Below, one piece after another: positions 6,470-15,746 of a stretch of DNA of 64,000 bases. Location of the stretch: NCBI GenBank assembly GCA_963764195.1, contig CAVXRG010000005.1, positions 36,691 through 100,690 on the forward strand, in the 5' to 3' direction. A program made the translations under genes and the position numbers. The stretch is from JBDSSS01 sp963764195 (GTDB taxonomy: Bacteria; Actinomycetota; Actinomycetes; Actinomycetales; Dermatophilaceae). The notes under the pieces were generated by a model, which searched no databases, was not told the DNA's origin, and saw only the letters and a list, made by a program, of their open reading frames with translations. How positions within the stretch are numbered: the first letter of the stretch is position 1; every line of letters starts with the position of its first letter.

Positions 6470-8710
6470 TCAGCCGCCGGAGACGGCAGCGACCGGGCCG
6501 GCTGCGGCGAGGGTGAGGTCGAGCAGGGCCATCGCGCCCTGCTTGTCGAGCGGCTCGTTGCCGTTGCCGCACTTCGGGGACTGGATGCACGACGGGCAGC
6601 CCGTGGCGCACTCGCACCCGGCAATGGCCTCCCGCGTCGCCCCGAGCCAGGCGCGGACCCGCCGGAACCCGCGCTCGGCGAACCCGGCGCCGCCGGGGTG
6701 CCCGTCGTAGATGAGGATCGTCGGCAACCCCGTGTCGGGATGCAGCGCCGTCGACACCCCGCCGATGTCCCAGCGGTCGGCGGTCGCGAAGAGGGGCAGC
6801 ATCCCGATCGCGGCGTGCTCCGCCGCGTGGGCCGCGCCGGGGATCGTCGTCTCGTCGATGCCCACCCGGGCGAGCTCCTCGACGGGCATGGTCCACCACA
6901 CCGCCTTCGTCGCGAGCGAGCGCACCGGGAGGTCGAGGGGGTGCTCGCCGAGGACCTCGCCACCGGGCAGCCGCCGCAGGAACGACACCACCTGGTGGCG
7001 CACCGTCACGTGGCCGAAGCTGCACCGTAGGGCGCCCCAGCCCTCGTGCTCGAGCTCCCGGACGATCTCGAACTCGCTCGTCGACCGGGCGTGCGTGCTC
7101 CAGCCGGGGTCGCCACGCACGACGAAGGCGGCGTGGTCCGCGAGGTCGAGCTCGGTGACGACCCACGACTGGCCCTGGTGGAGGTGCACCGCCCCGGTGT
7201 GGGCCTGGCTGTGCGCCGAGGCGTCGTCGACGGTGCCGATGACCCGGCCGGTGCGGGTCTCGACGATGCGCACCGGCTCGCCGGCCCCGCGCAGCGACAG
7301 GTGGTCGGCCGGTCGGTCGTCGCGGGCCCAGAACCAGCCGCGCGGTCGCCGACGCAGGATGCCGCGGGCCACGAGGACGTCGAGCAGCGCCCGGGTCTGG
7401 GCGCCGAACATCGGCAGGTCGTCCTCCGTCAGCGGCAGCTCGGCGGCGGCGGCGGCGAGGTGCGGGGCGAGGACGTGTGGGTTGTCGGGGTCGACGACCG
7501 TCGACTCGATCCGGCGCCCGAAGATCGCCTCCGGGTGGTGCACGACGAAGGTGTCGAGGGGGTCGTCCGCCGCGACGTAGACCGCGAGCGAGCTCTCGCC
7601 CGACCGGCCGGCACGTCCGGCCTGCTGCCACAGGGAGGCGAGCGTGCCCGGCCAGCCGGCGAGGAGCACGGCGTCGAGCCCGCTCACGTCGATCCCCAGC
7701 TCGAGGGCGTTCGTCGCCGCGAGACCGAGGATCTCCTTCGAGCGCAGCGAGCTCTCGAGGACGCGCCGTTCCTCGGGCAGGTAGCCCCCCCGGTAGGCGG
7801 CGATCCGGTGCTCCTTGGTCACCGACACCCGCTCCCGCGCGACCGAGGCGACGACCTCGACCCCGGCCCGTGAACGGGCGAAGGCGACGGTCTGCACGTC
7901 CCGCGCCACGCACCCGGCGAGCAGGCTGCCGACCTCCGTCAGGGTGCTGACCCGGGTCTGGGCGCCGTTCTCGTCGGTCCGCAGCGGCGGCTCCCAGAGG
8001 GCGAAGGTCATCGATGCCCGGGGTGAGCCGTCGACGGTGACCGCGCTCACCGGCATGCCGAGCAGGCGGGAGGCGTGCTCCTCGGGCTCGGCGACCGTCG
8101 CGGACGCGAAGACGAACGTGGGGTGGGAGCGGTAGCGAGCAGCCACCCGTCGCAGGCGGCGCAGCACGGCGGCGAGGTGGGAGCCGAAGACGCCCTTGTA
8201 GACGTGGCACTCGTCGACGACCACGTAGCGCAGGCCGCGCAGGAAGGAGGCCCAGCGGTCGTGGCGCGGCAGGAGCGAGTGGTGGAGCAGGTCCGGGTTG
8301 GTCAGCACGAGGTTGCCGTGGTCGCGGATCCAGCGCCGCTCGTCGGTCGGGGTGTCCCCGTCGTAGGTCGCGGCCCGCACGCCCGGTAGGGCCAGGCCGC
8401 TCACCCGGGCGAGCTGGTCGGCGGCGAGGGCCTTCGTCGGGGAGAGGTAGAGCGCCGTCGGCCCGCGCCCCGGCAGGGTCGCCCCGGCCACGAGGTCGGA
8501 CAGCAGCGGGAGCAGGTAGCCCAGGCTCTTGCCCGACGCGGTCCCCGTGGCGACGACGACGTGCTCACCGGCACGGGCCGCCTCGGCGACCTCGACCTGG
8601 TGGCTCCACGGCCGCTCGATCCCGGCGCCGAGGAGGGCGCCGAGCAGGGCCGGGTCGGTCCACTCGGGCCAGTCGGCCTGCCGCGCCTCCCGCGCGGGCA
8701 CCTCGTGCAC
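6470..8710 (-). CDS. DEAD/DEAH-box helicase of the helicase/secretion neighborhood (DUF1998 type)
   Basis: A 746-residue superfamily 2 helicase like Rv3649. Motif I ATGTASGKS (about residues 54-62), Ia YLSPTKALAADQ, motif II VVVDECHVYKG (DECH), motif III SATV, motif VI QQAGRAGRSG. The C-terminal DUF1998-like part has four cysteines, in GCECATGCPSCIQSPKCG, likely a metal site. The family sits beside Tad genes in many actinobacteria. GTG 8710 is the first usable start, but the frame upstream still reads RPLELLHHLSAGDPSRLLH, which resembles the family N-terminus, and a good ATG (8837) lies one frame away across a 9-base repeat. The true N-terminus is therefore doubtful. Confidence 0.88.
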   Translation of the reverse strand: MHEVPAREARQADWPEWTDPALLGALLGAGIERPWSHQVEVAEAARAGEHVVVATGTASGKSLGYLLPLLSDLVAGATLPGRGPTALYLSPTKALAADQLARVSGLALPGVRAATYDGDTPTDERRWIRDHGNLVLTNPDLLHHSLLPRHDRWASFLRGLRYVVVDECHVYKGVFGSHLAAVLRRLRRVAARYRSHPTFVFASATVAEPEEHASRLLGMPVSAVTVDGSPRASMTFALWEPPLRTDENGAQTRVSTLTEVGSLLAGCVARDVQTVAFARSRAGVEVVASVARERVSVTKEHRIAAYRGGYLPEERRVLESSLRSKEILGLAATNALELGIDVSGLDAVLLAGWPGTLASLWQQAGRAGRSGESSLAVYVAADDPLDTFVVHHPEAIFGRRIESTVVDPDNPHVLAPHLAAAAAELPLTEDDLPMFGAQTRALLDVLVARGILRRRPRGWFWARDDRPADHLSLRGAGEPVRIVETRTGRVIGTVDDASAHSQAHTGAVHLHQGQSWVVTELDLADHAAFVVRGDPGWSTHARSTSEFEIVRELEHEGWGALRCSFGHVTVRHQVVSFLRRLPGGEVLGEHPLDLPVRSLATKAVWWTMPVEELARVGIDETTIPGAAHAAEHAAIGMLPLFATADRWDIGGVSTALHPDTGLPTILIYDGHPGGAGFAERGFRRVRAWLGATREAIAGCECATGCPSCIQSPKCGNGNEPLDKQGAMALLDLTLAAAGPVAAVSGG

Positions 8711-8949
8711 GTGGAGCAGGCGGCTCGGGTCCCCGGCCGAGAGGTGGTGGAGCAGCTCGAGCGGTCGGGTGGGCGCGGTGGGCCGTGGGCGCGGTGGGCG
8801 CGGTGGGCGCGGAGCCAGGCACCGGTTCCCGATTCATGTAGAGCAACGTAAGCCTTCGGGGTACCTTTACCGTCGGGCGGGCCGGGTGCTCGCACCCAGG
8901 TCGCCGCAGGTGCTGCGGGACCGCTCGTTCGCCGATGGAAGGACCTGTT

Positions 8950-9324
8950 GTGGATCTGTCGATCACCCGAGCCGACCACGGCGGGCGCGCCGTCGTCCAC
9001 CTGGGCGGTGAGATCGACGTCTACACGGCCCCGCTCGTGCGGGAGAAGATCGACGAGGAGATCCACGCCGGCCGGACCGACCTCGTCGTCGACCTGTCCC
9101 AGGTGACGTTCGTCGACTCGACCGGTCTCGGCGTCCTCGTCGGGCGTCTCAAGCTGGCCCGCACCCGGGGCGGCTCGCTCAGCCTCGTCGGCGCCCACGA
9201 CCGCGTGCTCAAGGTGTTCTCGATCACCGGCCTCGACAAGGTCTTCGAGATCCACCCCGACCTCGAGTCCGCGCTCGCCACCCCCGCGGCCTCCGGCCCG
9301 ATCTCCTCCGACCTGCGGTCGTGA
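8950..9324 (+). CDS. STAS-domain anti-sigma factor antagonist
   Basis: A 124-residue SpoIIAA/RsbV-like protein: VVHLGGEIDVYTAPLVREKI, then LVVDLSQVTFVDSTGLGVLVGRLKLAR, with the phosphorylatable Ser in DSTGLG. Unphosphorylated, such proteins bind an anti-sigma kinase and release a sigma factor. GTG 8950 is preferred to ATG 8935 because GGAAGGA (8937-8943) sits six bases ahead of it. The next gene starts at the GTGA overlap. No kinase or matching sigma factor is in the window. Confidence 0.9.
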   Translation: MDLSITRADHGGRAVVHLGGEIDVYTAPLVREKIDEEIHAGRTDLVVDLSQVTFVDSTGLGVLVGRLKLARTRGGSLSLVGAHDRVLKVFSITGLDKVFEIHPDLESALATPAASGPISSDLRS

Positions 9325-10883
9325 CCGGGGGCGCCTCCCGCGTCCCCGAGGACCCGACCGGCGAGGGCAGCGTGCGCGACGTGCCGGTCGTCGTCCCGGC
9401 GCTCGTGGCGGACCTGCGAGCCGACCTCGCTGCGGCGGGGTTCACCGTCGACGGGGTCGCGGACCGTCTCGGCGACGTCGCGGCCGCCGCCCTGCATCGT
9501 GAGCAGGCGCTGCCCGCCGACCTGGCCACCGCTGGGGCCTCCGACCCCTGTGGTGTCCTGGTCCGACTCTTCACCCTCGGCCTGCCGGTGGGGCGAGCCG
9601 ACGCCGCCGCGGCCCTGTCCACGCTCGGGATCGACGGCGCGGTCGCGCTCGGGCTCCTGCGGGTCCTGACCCCGGCAGGCCCGGACGGCGACGTGGCCGC
9701 CACCTGCGACCTGCGTCCGTATGCCGATGACGCGCACGACTGGTGGGTCGCCTCCGACCTGTCCGAGCTGGCCACCCGAGCACCGCTGCGGCCCGACCAC
9801 GTCCTCGGCATCGGCGGGGCATCGACGACGCTCGCCTCGTGGACGGTGCGCCGCCCGGCGGCCAGGGCCCTCGACCTCGGCACCGGCTGCGGTGTCCAGG
9901 CGCTCCACCTCACCGCGCACGTCGAGCACATCGTCGCGACCGACATCTCCGACCGGGCCCTCGCGTATGCCGCCTTCAACGCCGCGCTCGCCGGTGCGGA
10001 CCTGGAGGTCGTCCACGGGAGCATGCTCGAACCCGTTGCCGGGCAACGCTTCTCGCTCGTCGTCAGCAACCCGCCCTTCGTCATCACCCCCCGGGGCGAG
10101 GACGTGACGCTCTACGAGTACCGCGACGGGGGGCGGCCGGGCGACGAGATCGTCCGCTCCCTCGTGCGCGACGTCGGTGCCGTCCTCGAGCCCGGCGGGG
10201 TGGCCCAGCTGCTCGGCAACTGGGAGGTGCCCCTGGGGCGGACCTGGCGCGACGTCTGGGCCGACTGGCTCGACGGCGTCGACCTCGACGCCTGGGTCAT
10301 CCAGCGCGAGACGCAGGACCCCGCGCAGTACGCCGAGCTGTGGGCCCGGGATGGTGGGACGCTTCCGGGCAGTCCGGGTCACGACCGGATGTATGCCGCG
10401 TGGCTGCGCGACTTCGCCGCCCGCGACGTCGCCGCGGTCGGCTTCGGGATCATCACCCTCCAGCGTCCCGCGATCGACCGGGAGCCGTGGCGCGACCTCG
10501 ACGAGGCGTCCGGGCCGGTGCCGCCGGGGATGGGCGCAGTGGTCGACGCCGGGCTCCGGGCGCGGACCTGGCTCGCCGAGCACTCCGACGACGAGCTGCT
10601 CGACGTCGCGTGGTCGTGCGCCCCGGACGTGACCGAGGAGCGGCACGGCCGCCCCGGTGCCGAGGACCCGGCGGTCATCCTCGTGCGACAGGGGGGAGGG
10701 CTGGGGCGCGCCATCCGGGTCGACACGGTCCTCGCCGGTTACCTCGGGGTGGCCGACGGGACGCTCACCGCCCGCGTCGCCCTCGAGGCGATCGCGTCCC
10801 TGCTCGACCTCGACCCGGCGACCGCCCGGGCGGAGGCGCTGCCCCTGCTGCGCGCCCTCGTCGCGGACGGGCTGATCGTCTGA
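9321..10883 (+). CDS. SAM-dependent methyltransferase (PrmC/RsmC-like fold)
   Basis: A 520-residue protein. An N-terminal helical region (to about residue 170) precedes a class I methyltransferase domain: motif I ALDLGTGCGVQALHL (about 183-197), an acidic strand end in IVATDIS, and the catalytic NPPF at 250-253, as in N6-adenine or N5-glutamine methyltransferases. The C-terminal third is additional and of unknown role. The start overlaps the STAS gene by four bases. The same partner is common beside the Rv3649-type helicase in actinobacteria. Substrate cannot be told; rRNA, tRNA or protein Gln are possible. Confidence 0.82.
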   Translation: MTGGASRVPEDPTGEGSVRDVPVVVPALVADLRADLAAAGFTVDGVADRLGDVAAAALHREQALPADLATAGASDPCGVLVRLFTLGLPVGRADAAAALSTLGIDGAVALGLLRVLTPAGPDGDVAATCDLRPYADDAHDWWVASDLSELATRAPLRPDHVLGIGGASTTLASWTVRRPAARALDLGTGCGVQALHLTAHVEHIVATDISDRALAYAAFNAALAGADLEVVHGSMLEPVAGQRFSLVVSNPPFVITPRGEDVTLYEYRDGGRPGDEIVRSLVRDVGAVLEPGGVAQLLGNWEVPLGRTWRDVWADWLDGVDLDAWVIQRETQDPAQYAELWARDGGTLPGSPGHDRMYAAWLRDFAARDVAAVGFGIITLQRPAIDREPWRDLDEASGPVPPGMGAVVDAGLRARTWLAEHSDDELLDVAWSCAPDVTEERHGRPGAEDPAVILVRQGGGLGRAIRVDTVLAGYLGVADGTLTARVALEAIASLLDLDPATARAEALPLLRALVADGLIV

Positions 10884-10920
10884 CGGAGCCCACCGGCATA
10901 CCCGCTCGCTCGGCCACTTG

Positions 10921-10938
10921 TGAGTGAGTGCTCACTCA
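10921..10938. promoter_or_regulatory. TetR operator palindrome
   Basis: TGAGTGAG-TG-CTCACTCA, a perfect 8-base inverted repeat with a two-base centre, 15 bases before the TetR start. Its shape and place fit autoregulation. CATGCT, six bases before GTG 10953, could be the -10 of a leaderless transcript that the bound repressor would cover. Confidence 0.75.
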
Positions 10939-10952
10939 GTCATGCTGGGGTC

Positions 10953-11684
10953 GTGGCAGCACGACAGGGGCGGGCCGCCCCGATGAGCCCGGCAGACCGG
11001 CGTGACGCGCTCGTCGAGGTCTTCCTCGACCTCGCGCACCGGGAGGGCCGTCGCCCGACGACGAGCGAGATCGCCCGGGAGGCCGCGGTCGCCGAGGGCA
11101 CGATCTACCGCGCGTTCGCCACCAAGGAGGAGCTCGAGCAGGAGGCGGTCGACGTCGCGTTCTGCCCCGGGCCGGTCCGCCACGCGGTGGAGCAGATCGC
11201 GGGGACCTCACTGCGCGGCAGGCTCATCGGGTTCACCGCGATCCTGCAGCAGCGCTTCACCGAGGTCTTCGGCCTGATGGCGGCCCTCGGCCTGACCGAG
11301 CCACCCCGCCGCGGGGGGCATGCCGCCTGCTACGAAGCCGGTCGGCACCTCCCCGGCATCGAGACCGACGACGCCCACGACCCCACCGTGCACCAGGTCA
11401 TGATCGACGCCCTCCAGCACAGTGTCCTCGACGGCGCCGCAGACGACGACCGCACCGCGCTCGAGGTCTCGGCGCGCGACCTCTTCCACCGGCTCCGGCT
11501 GCTCACCTTCTCCGGCAGCCACCCCGGCATCGCCGAGGGCCGGGTGCTCACCCCCGAGCAGATCGTCGACACCGTCCTCTACGGGACCGTGCGGCGACCG
11601 GGACGGGAAAACGCGTTGACCCTCACCCACTGTCAGCCCCTAGCGTCACCTGCAGGACCTCCACCGAAAGGCACCCGATGCTGA
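10953..11684 (+). CDS. TetR/AcrR-family regulator of the adjacent ABC exporter
   Basis: A 243-residue repressor. The N-terminal HTH reads ALVEVFLDLAHREGRRPTTSEIAREAAVAEGTIYRAFATKEEL in segments typical of TetR (helix 3 about EGTIYRAF). The C-terminal ligand domain is variable and gives no clue to the inducer. GTG 10953 is chosen because the operator ends just before it; ATG 10983 is also in frame. The gene ends seven bases inside the first ABC exporter gene, so the three genes form an operon and the repressor probably responds to an exported compound. Confidence 0.85.
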   Translation: MAARQGRAAPMSPADRRDALVEVFLDLAHREGRRPTTSEIAREAAVAEGTIYRAFATKEELEQEAVDVAFCPGPVRHAVEQIAGTSLRGRLIGFTAILQQRFTEVFGLMAALGLTEPPRRGGHAACYEAGRHLPGIETDDAHDPTVHQVMIDALQHSVLDGAADDDRTALEVSARDLFHRLRLLTFSGSHPGIAEGRVLTPEQIVDTVLYGTVRRPGRENALTLTHCQPLASPAGPPPKGTRC

Positions 11685-13411
11685 TCCGACTGCTCAAGGA
11701 GCACCTGAGCCCCTACCGGGGCGAGATCATGCTCATCCTGCTGCTCCAGTTCGTCAGCACGATGGCCTCGCTCTACCTGCCGAGCCTCAACGGCCAGATC
11801 ATCGACGAGGGCGTCGCCGTGGGCGACACCGGTTTCATCATCAGCCACGGCGTGCTCATGCTCGGGGTGAGCGTCGTGCAGATCCTCGCCGCCGTCGGCG
11901 CGACCTACCTCGCGGCGCGGGTCGCGATGGGGCTCGGCCGCGACCTGCGCCGCACCGTCTTCGGCACCGTCATCGACTTCTCGGCCCAGGAGGTCTCCCG
12001 CTTCGGGGCGCCGACGCTCATCTCGCGCAACACCAACGACGTGACGCAGGTGCAGATGGTCGTCTTCATGGGCTTCGCGATGCTCGTCTCGACCCCGATC
12101 ATGATGGTCGGCGGCATCATCATGGCGCTGCGCGAGGACGTCGGGCTGTCGTGGCTCGTCGCCGTCGCCGTGCCGCTCCTCGGCCTCTGCGTCAGCCTCG
12201 TCATCTGGCGGATGGTCCCGCAGTTCGGCCGGATGCAGAAGGCGCTCGACAACGTCAACCGGGTGCTCCGCGAGCAGATCACCGGGATCCGCGTCGTCCG
12301 GGCCTTCGTTCGCGAGGAGCTCGAGGAGGAGCGCTTCTCCGGGGCCAACGCCGAGCTCACCGACGCGGGCCTGCGCGTCGGCCGCCTGATGGCCCTCGTC
12401 TTCCCCATCGTCATGTTCATCTTCAACGTCTCGACCGTCGCGGTGCTGTGGTTCGGCGCCTTCCGGATCGAGTCGGGGGACATGCAGGTCGGCGCCCTCA
12501 CGGCCTTCCTCGCCTACCTCGTCCAGATCCTGATGGGCGTGATGATGGCGACCTTCATGGCCACGATGATCCCGCGCGCCTCGGTCTCCGCCGGACGCAT
12601 CGAGGAGGTGCTCGACACCGAGTCGACCGTCCTCGAGACCACGACGCCGATCGCGATGCGCTCCGACGCCGCCGGACTCGAGCTCGTCGACGTCGACTTC
12701 CACTACCCGGGCGCCGAGCGAGCGGTGCTCGAGGGGATCTCGTTCTCGGCGCAGCCCGGTCGCACGACGGCGATCATCGGGTCGACGGGGGCCGGCAAGA
12801 CGACCCTGCTCGGCCTCATCCCGCGCCTGTTCGACGTGTCGGACGGGACGGTCCGGATCGGCGGTGTCGACACCCGCGACCTCGAGCTCGACACGCTGTG
12901 GTCGAGCATCGGTCTCGTCCCGCAGAAGCCCTACCTCTTCACCGGCACCGTCGCGAGCAACCTGCGCTACGGCAACCCCGAGGCCACCGACGACGAGCTC
13001 TGGGACGCCCTGCGCATCGCCCAGGCCGACGACTTCGTCCGCGCCATGGACGGCGGACTCGAGGCGAGCATCGCCCAGGGCGGCACCAACGTCTCCGGTG
13101 GGCAGCGCCAGCGGCTCGCCATCGCGCGGGCCGTCGTCAAGCGGCCACCGATCTACCTCTTCGACGACTCGTTCTCGGCGCTCGACCTGTCCACGGACGC
13201 ACGGCTGCGCCGGGCACTGCGGCCGGCGACCGCGCACAGCACGGTGCTCGTCGTCGCCCAGCGCGTCTCGACCATCGTCGACGCCGACCACATCATCGTG
13301 CTCGACGACGGCCGGATCGTCGGTCAGGGCACCCATGACGAGCTCCTCGAGTCCTGCGAGACCTACCAGGAGATCGTCGAGTCACAACGCAGTGCGGAGG
13401 AGGCGGCCTGA
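11678..13411 (+). CDS. Heterodimeric ABC exporter subunit with degenerate catalytic site
   Basis: A 577-residue fused membrane-ATPase half-exporter. Six membrane helices occupy about residues 15-300; the nucleotide domain has Walker A GSTGAGKTT (about 368-376), signature VSGGQRQRLAIARA and Walker B YLFDDSFSALD (about 493-503). The usual catalytic Glu after Walker B is Asp, the mark of the degenerate subunit in heterodimers such as LmrCD or TM287/288. GAAAGG lies upstream of ATG 11678. It abuts the second half-exporter gene with a one-base overlap. Likely exports drugs or lipids. Confidence 0.9.
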   Translation: MLIRLLKEHLSPYRGEIMLILLLQFVSTMASLYLPSLNGQIIDEGVAVGDTGFIISHGVLMLGVSVVQILAAVGATYLAARVAMGLGRDLRRTVFGTVIDFSAQEVSRFGAPTLISRNTNDVTQVQMVVFMGFAMLVSTPIMMVGGIIMALREDVGLSWLVAVAVPLLGLCVSLVIWRMVPQFGRMQKALDNVNRVLREQITGIRVVRAFVREELEEERFSGANAELTDAGLRVGRLMALVFPIVMFIFNVSTVAVLWFGAFRIESGDMQVGALTAFLAYLVQILMGVMMATFMATMIPRASVSAGRIEEVLDTESTVLETTTPIAMRSDAAGLELVDVDFHYPGAERAVLEGISFSAQPGRTTAIIGSTGAGKTTLLGLIPRLFDVSDGTVRIGGVDTRDLELDTLWSSIGLVPQKPYLFTGTVASNLRYGNPEATDDELWDALRIAQADDFVRAMDGGLEASIAQGGTNVSGGQRQRLAIARAVVKRPPIYLFDDSFSALDLSTDARLRRALRPATAHSTVLVVAQRVSTIVDADHIIVLDDGRIVGQGTHDELLESCETYQEIVESQRSAEEAA

Positions 13412-15540
13412 TGTCCGAGGGAGTCAAGACGGCGGAGGAGAAGGCGGCCGAGGCGCGCCGCGGCCCGGCCCGGCGCGGGGGCCCGCCCCACATGCAGATG
13501 GGCCAGCCGGGCGAGAAGTCGCTCGACTTCGGGCCCTCGGCCAAGCGGCTCGTCGGCCTGCTCCGGCCGCACCGGGTCAAGGTCGTCCTCGTCCTCGTCC
13601 TGTCCGTGGCGAGCGTCGTGCTCAGCTCGATCGGTCCGAAGATCCTCGGCCGGGCCACCGACATCATCTTCGCCGGCTTCATCGGCTCGCGGATGCCCGC
13701 CGGCCTGTCCAAGGAGCAGGCGATCGAGGGGGCCAGAGCCAGCGGCAACACGACCCAGGCCGAGCTGCTCTCGAAGGTCTCGTTCACCCCCGGCCAGGGC
13801 ATCGACTTCGACGCTCTTCGGGGTGTCCTGCTTCTCGTCGTCGGGCTCTTCGTCGCTGCGTCGCTGCTCATGTGGATCCAGGGCTACGTCCTGCAGGGCG
13901 TGCTCCAGCGCACCATGTTCACCCTCCGCGAGTCCGTCGAGGCGAAGATCAACCGGCTGCCGCTGCCCTACTTCGACAAGCAGCCCCGCGGTGAGCTGCT
14001 CAGCCGGGTCACCAACGACATCGACAACATCGGCACCTCCCTGCAACAGACCCTCTCTCAGCTGCTCAACGCGCTGCTCACGGTGGTCGCCGTACTGGCG
14101 ATGATGTTCTGGATCTCGTGGATGCTCGCGCTGATCGCCCTCGTGACGATCCCGATCTCGATCGTCGTGACGACGGCGATCGCCAAGCGATCGCAGAAGC
14201 TCTTCGTCCAGCAGTGGCGCAACACCGGCGAGCTCAACGGGATCATCGAGGAGACCTTCACCGGGCACGGCCTCGTCAAGGTCTACGGCCGCCAGAAGGA
14301 GACCGAGGCCAGCTTCCGCACGAAGAACGAGGAGCTCTTCGGGGCCGCCTTCGGTGCCCAGTTCATCAGCGGCATCATCATGCCGACGATGATGTTCATC
14401 GGGAACCTCAACTACGTGCTCATCGCCGTCGTCGGTGGCCTACGGGTCGCGTCCGGCTCGATGAGCCTCGGTGACGTGCAGGCGTTCATCCAGTACTCCC
14501 GTCAGTTCACCCAGCCGCTCACCCAGGTCGCGTCGATGGCCAACGTGCTCCAGTCGGGCGTCGCGTCGGCGGAGCGGGTGTTCGAGGTGCTCGACACCCC
14601 CGAGCAGGAGGTCGACGCGCTGACCCCGACCGTCATCACCGACCCGCACGGGGCCGTGGCCTTCGAGGACGTCGGCTTCTCCTACCTGCCGGACCAGCCG
14701 CTCATCGAGGGCCTCGACCTCGCCGTGCGGCCCGGACAGACCGTCGCGATCGTCGGGCCGACCGGTGCGGGCAAGACGACCCTCGTCAACCTCATCATGC
14801 GGTTCTACGAGCTCGACTCGGGCCGAATCACCCTCGACGGGGTCGACATCCGGGACCTGACCCGGCACGGACTGCGCTCGCGGATCGGGATGGTGCTCCA
14901 GGACACCTGGCTCTTCGGCGGGACCATCCGGGACAACATCGCCTATGGCCGGCCGGGAGCGAGCGAGCACGAGGTGCTCGAAGCCGCGACCGCGACCTAC
15001 GTCGACCGCTTCGTCCACTCCTTGCCCGACGGCTACGACACGGTCCTCGACGACGAGGCCTCGAACATCTCGGCGGGGGAGAAGCAGCTGATCACCATCG
15101 CCCGCGCGTTCCTGTCCGACCCCGCCCTGCTCATCCTCGACGAGGCGACGAGCTCGGTCGACACGCGCACGGAGCTGCTCGTCCAGCAGGCGATGGCGGC
15201 GTTGCGGTCCGACCGCACGAGCTTCGTCATCGCGCACCGGCTCTCGACGATCCGCGACGCCGACCTCATCCTCGTGATGGAGAGCGGCCGGATCGTCGAG
15301 CAGGGCTCGCACGCCGAGCTGCTCGAGCGCGAGGGCGCCTACGCCCGGTTGTATGCCGCCCAGTTCGCCGGCGCAGCGGCCGACCTCGACGAGGTGTCCG
15401 GGCAGCCGGGGACCGCAGGGGCGGACGCGCGCGCCGACGACCTTCCGGAGCTCGTCCAGGTCGGCGCGGCAGCGCCCGGCCCGGCCGGCGGGCCGGGTGT
15501 CCCGGCCCCCGACGCGCCGACGACGCCCCGGGTTGACTAG
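13411..15540 (+). CDS. Heterodimeric ABC exporter subunit, catalytically competent
   Basis: A 709-residue half-exporter. A basic 40-residue N-terminus precedes the first helix. The membrane domain has a long insert (about residues 90-130) between helices 1 and 2. The ATPase domain has Walker A GPTGAGKTT (about 449-457), the variant signature ISAGEKQLITIARAF, and LLILDEATSSVD with the catalytic Glu intact. An Ala/Pro/Asp-rich tail of about 60 residues follows. It pairs with the preceding degenerate subunit so that only one composite ATP site should hydrolyse efficiently. Confidence 0.9.
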   Translation: MSEGVKTAEEKAAEARRGPARRGGPPHMQMGQPGEKSLDFGPSAKRLVGLLRPHRVKVVLVLVLSVASVVLSSIGPKILGRATDIIFAGFIGSRMPAGLSKEQAIEGARASGNTTQAELLSKVSFTPGQGIDFDALRGVLLLVVGLFVAASLLMWIQGYVLQGVLQRTMFTLRESVEAKINRLPLPYFDKQPRGELLSRVTNDIDNIGTSLQQTLSQLLNALLTVVAVLAMMFWISWMLALIALVTIPISIVVTTAIAKRSQKLFVQQWRNTGELNGIIEETFTGHGLVKVYGRQKETEASFRTKNEELFGAAFGAQFISGIIMPTMMFIGNLNYVLIAVVGGLRVASGSMSLGDVQAFIQYSRQFTQPLTQVASMANVLQSGVASAERVFEVLDTPEQEVDALTPTVITDPHGAVAFEDVGFSYLPDQPLIEGLDLAVRPGQTVAIVGPTGAGKTTLVNLIMRFYELDSGRITLDGVDIRDLTRHGLRSRIGMVLQDTWLFGGTIRDNIAYGRPGASEHEVLEAATATYVDRFVHSLPDGYDTVLDDEASNISAGEKQLITIARAFLSDPALLILDEATSSVDTRTELLVQQAMAALRSDRTSFVIAHRLSTIRDADLILVMESGRIVEQGSHAELLEREGAYARLYAAQFAGAAADLDEVSGQPGTAGADARADDLPELVQVGAAAPGPAGGPGVPAPDAPTTPRVD

Positions 15541-15650
15541 CTCGACACCGAGCCTCGAGCGTTGCGACCTGTCGGCGACCTGTCGGCCGTCGCCCAGGGC
15601 GCTGGCGAGGGTGACTCCGTGGCCGCGCGCACCCCGCGCGCGGACGTCCT

Positions 15651-15746
15651 CGCTCAGTGACGCTCAGTGACGCTCAGGGCTCGCCCGGGGACGCTCAAGG
15701 CTCGCCCGGGGACGCTCAGGGCTCGCCCCGGGACGCTCAGGGCTCG
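15651..15746. repeat. Tandem repeats at the 3' end of soxR
   Basis: Two copies of CGCTCAGTGA followed by about four 21-base units beginning GACGCTCAGGG and containing CTCGCCC. The last unit supplies the final codons and stop of soxR (minus strand), so the array looks like repeated duplication of that gene's end. Confidence 0.85.

Noticed and set aside
11633..13336. Long minus-strand frame opposite the first ABC exporter
   Set aside because: Asp/His/Glu-rich antisense shadow with no domain, opposite a clear ABC transporter.
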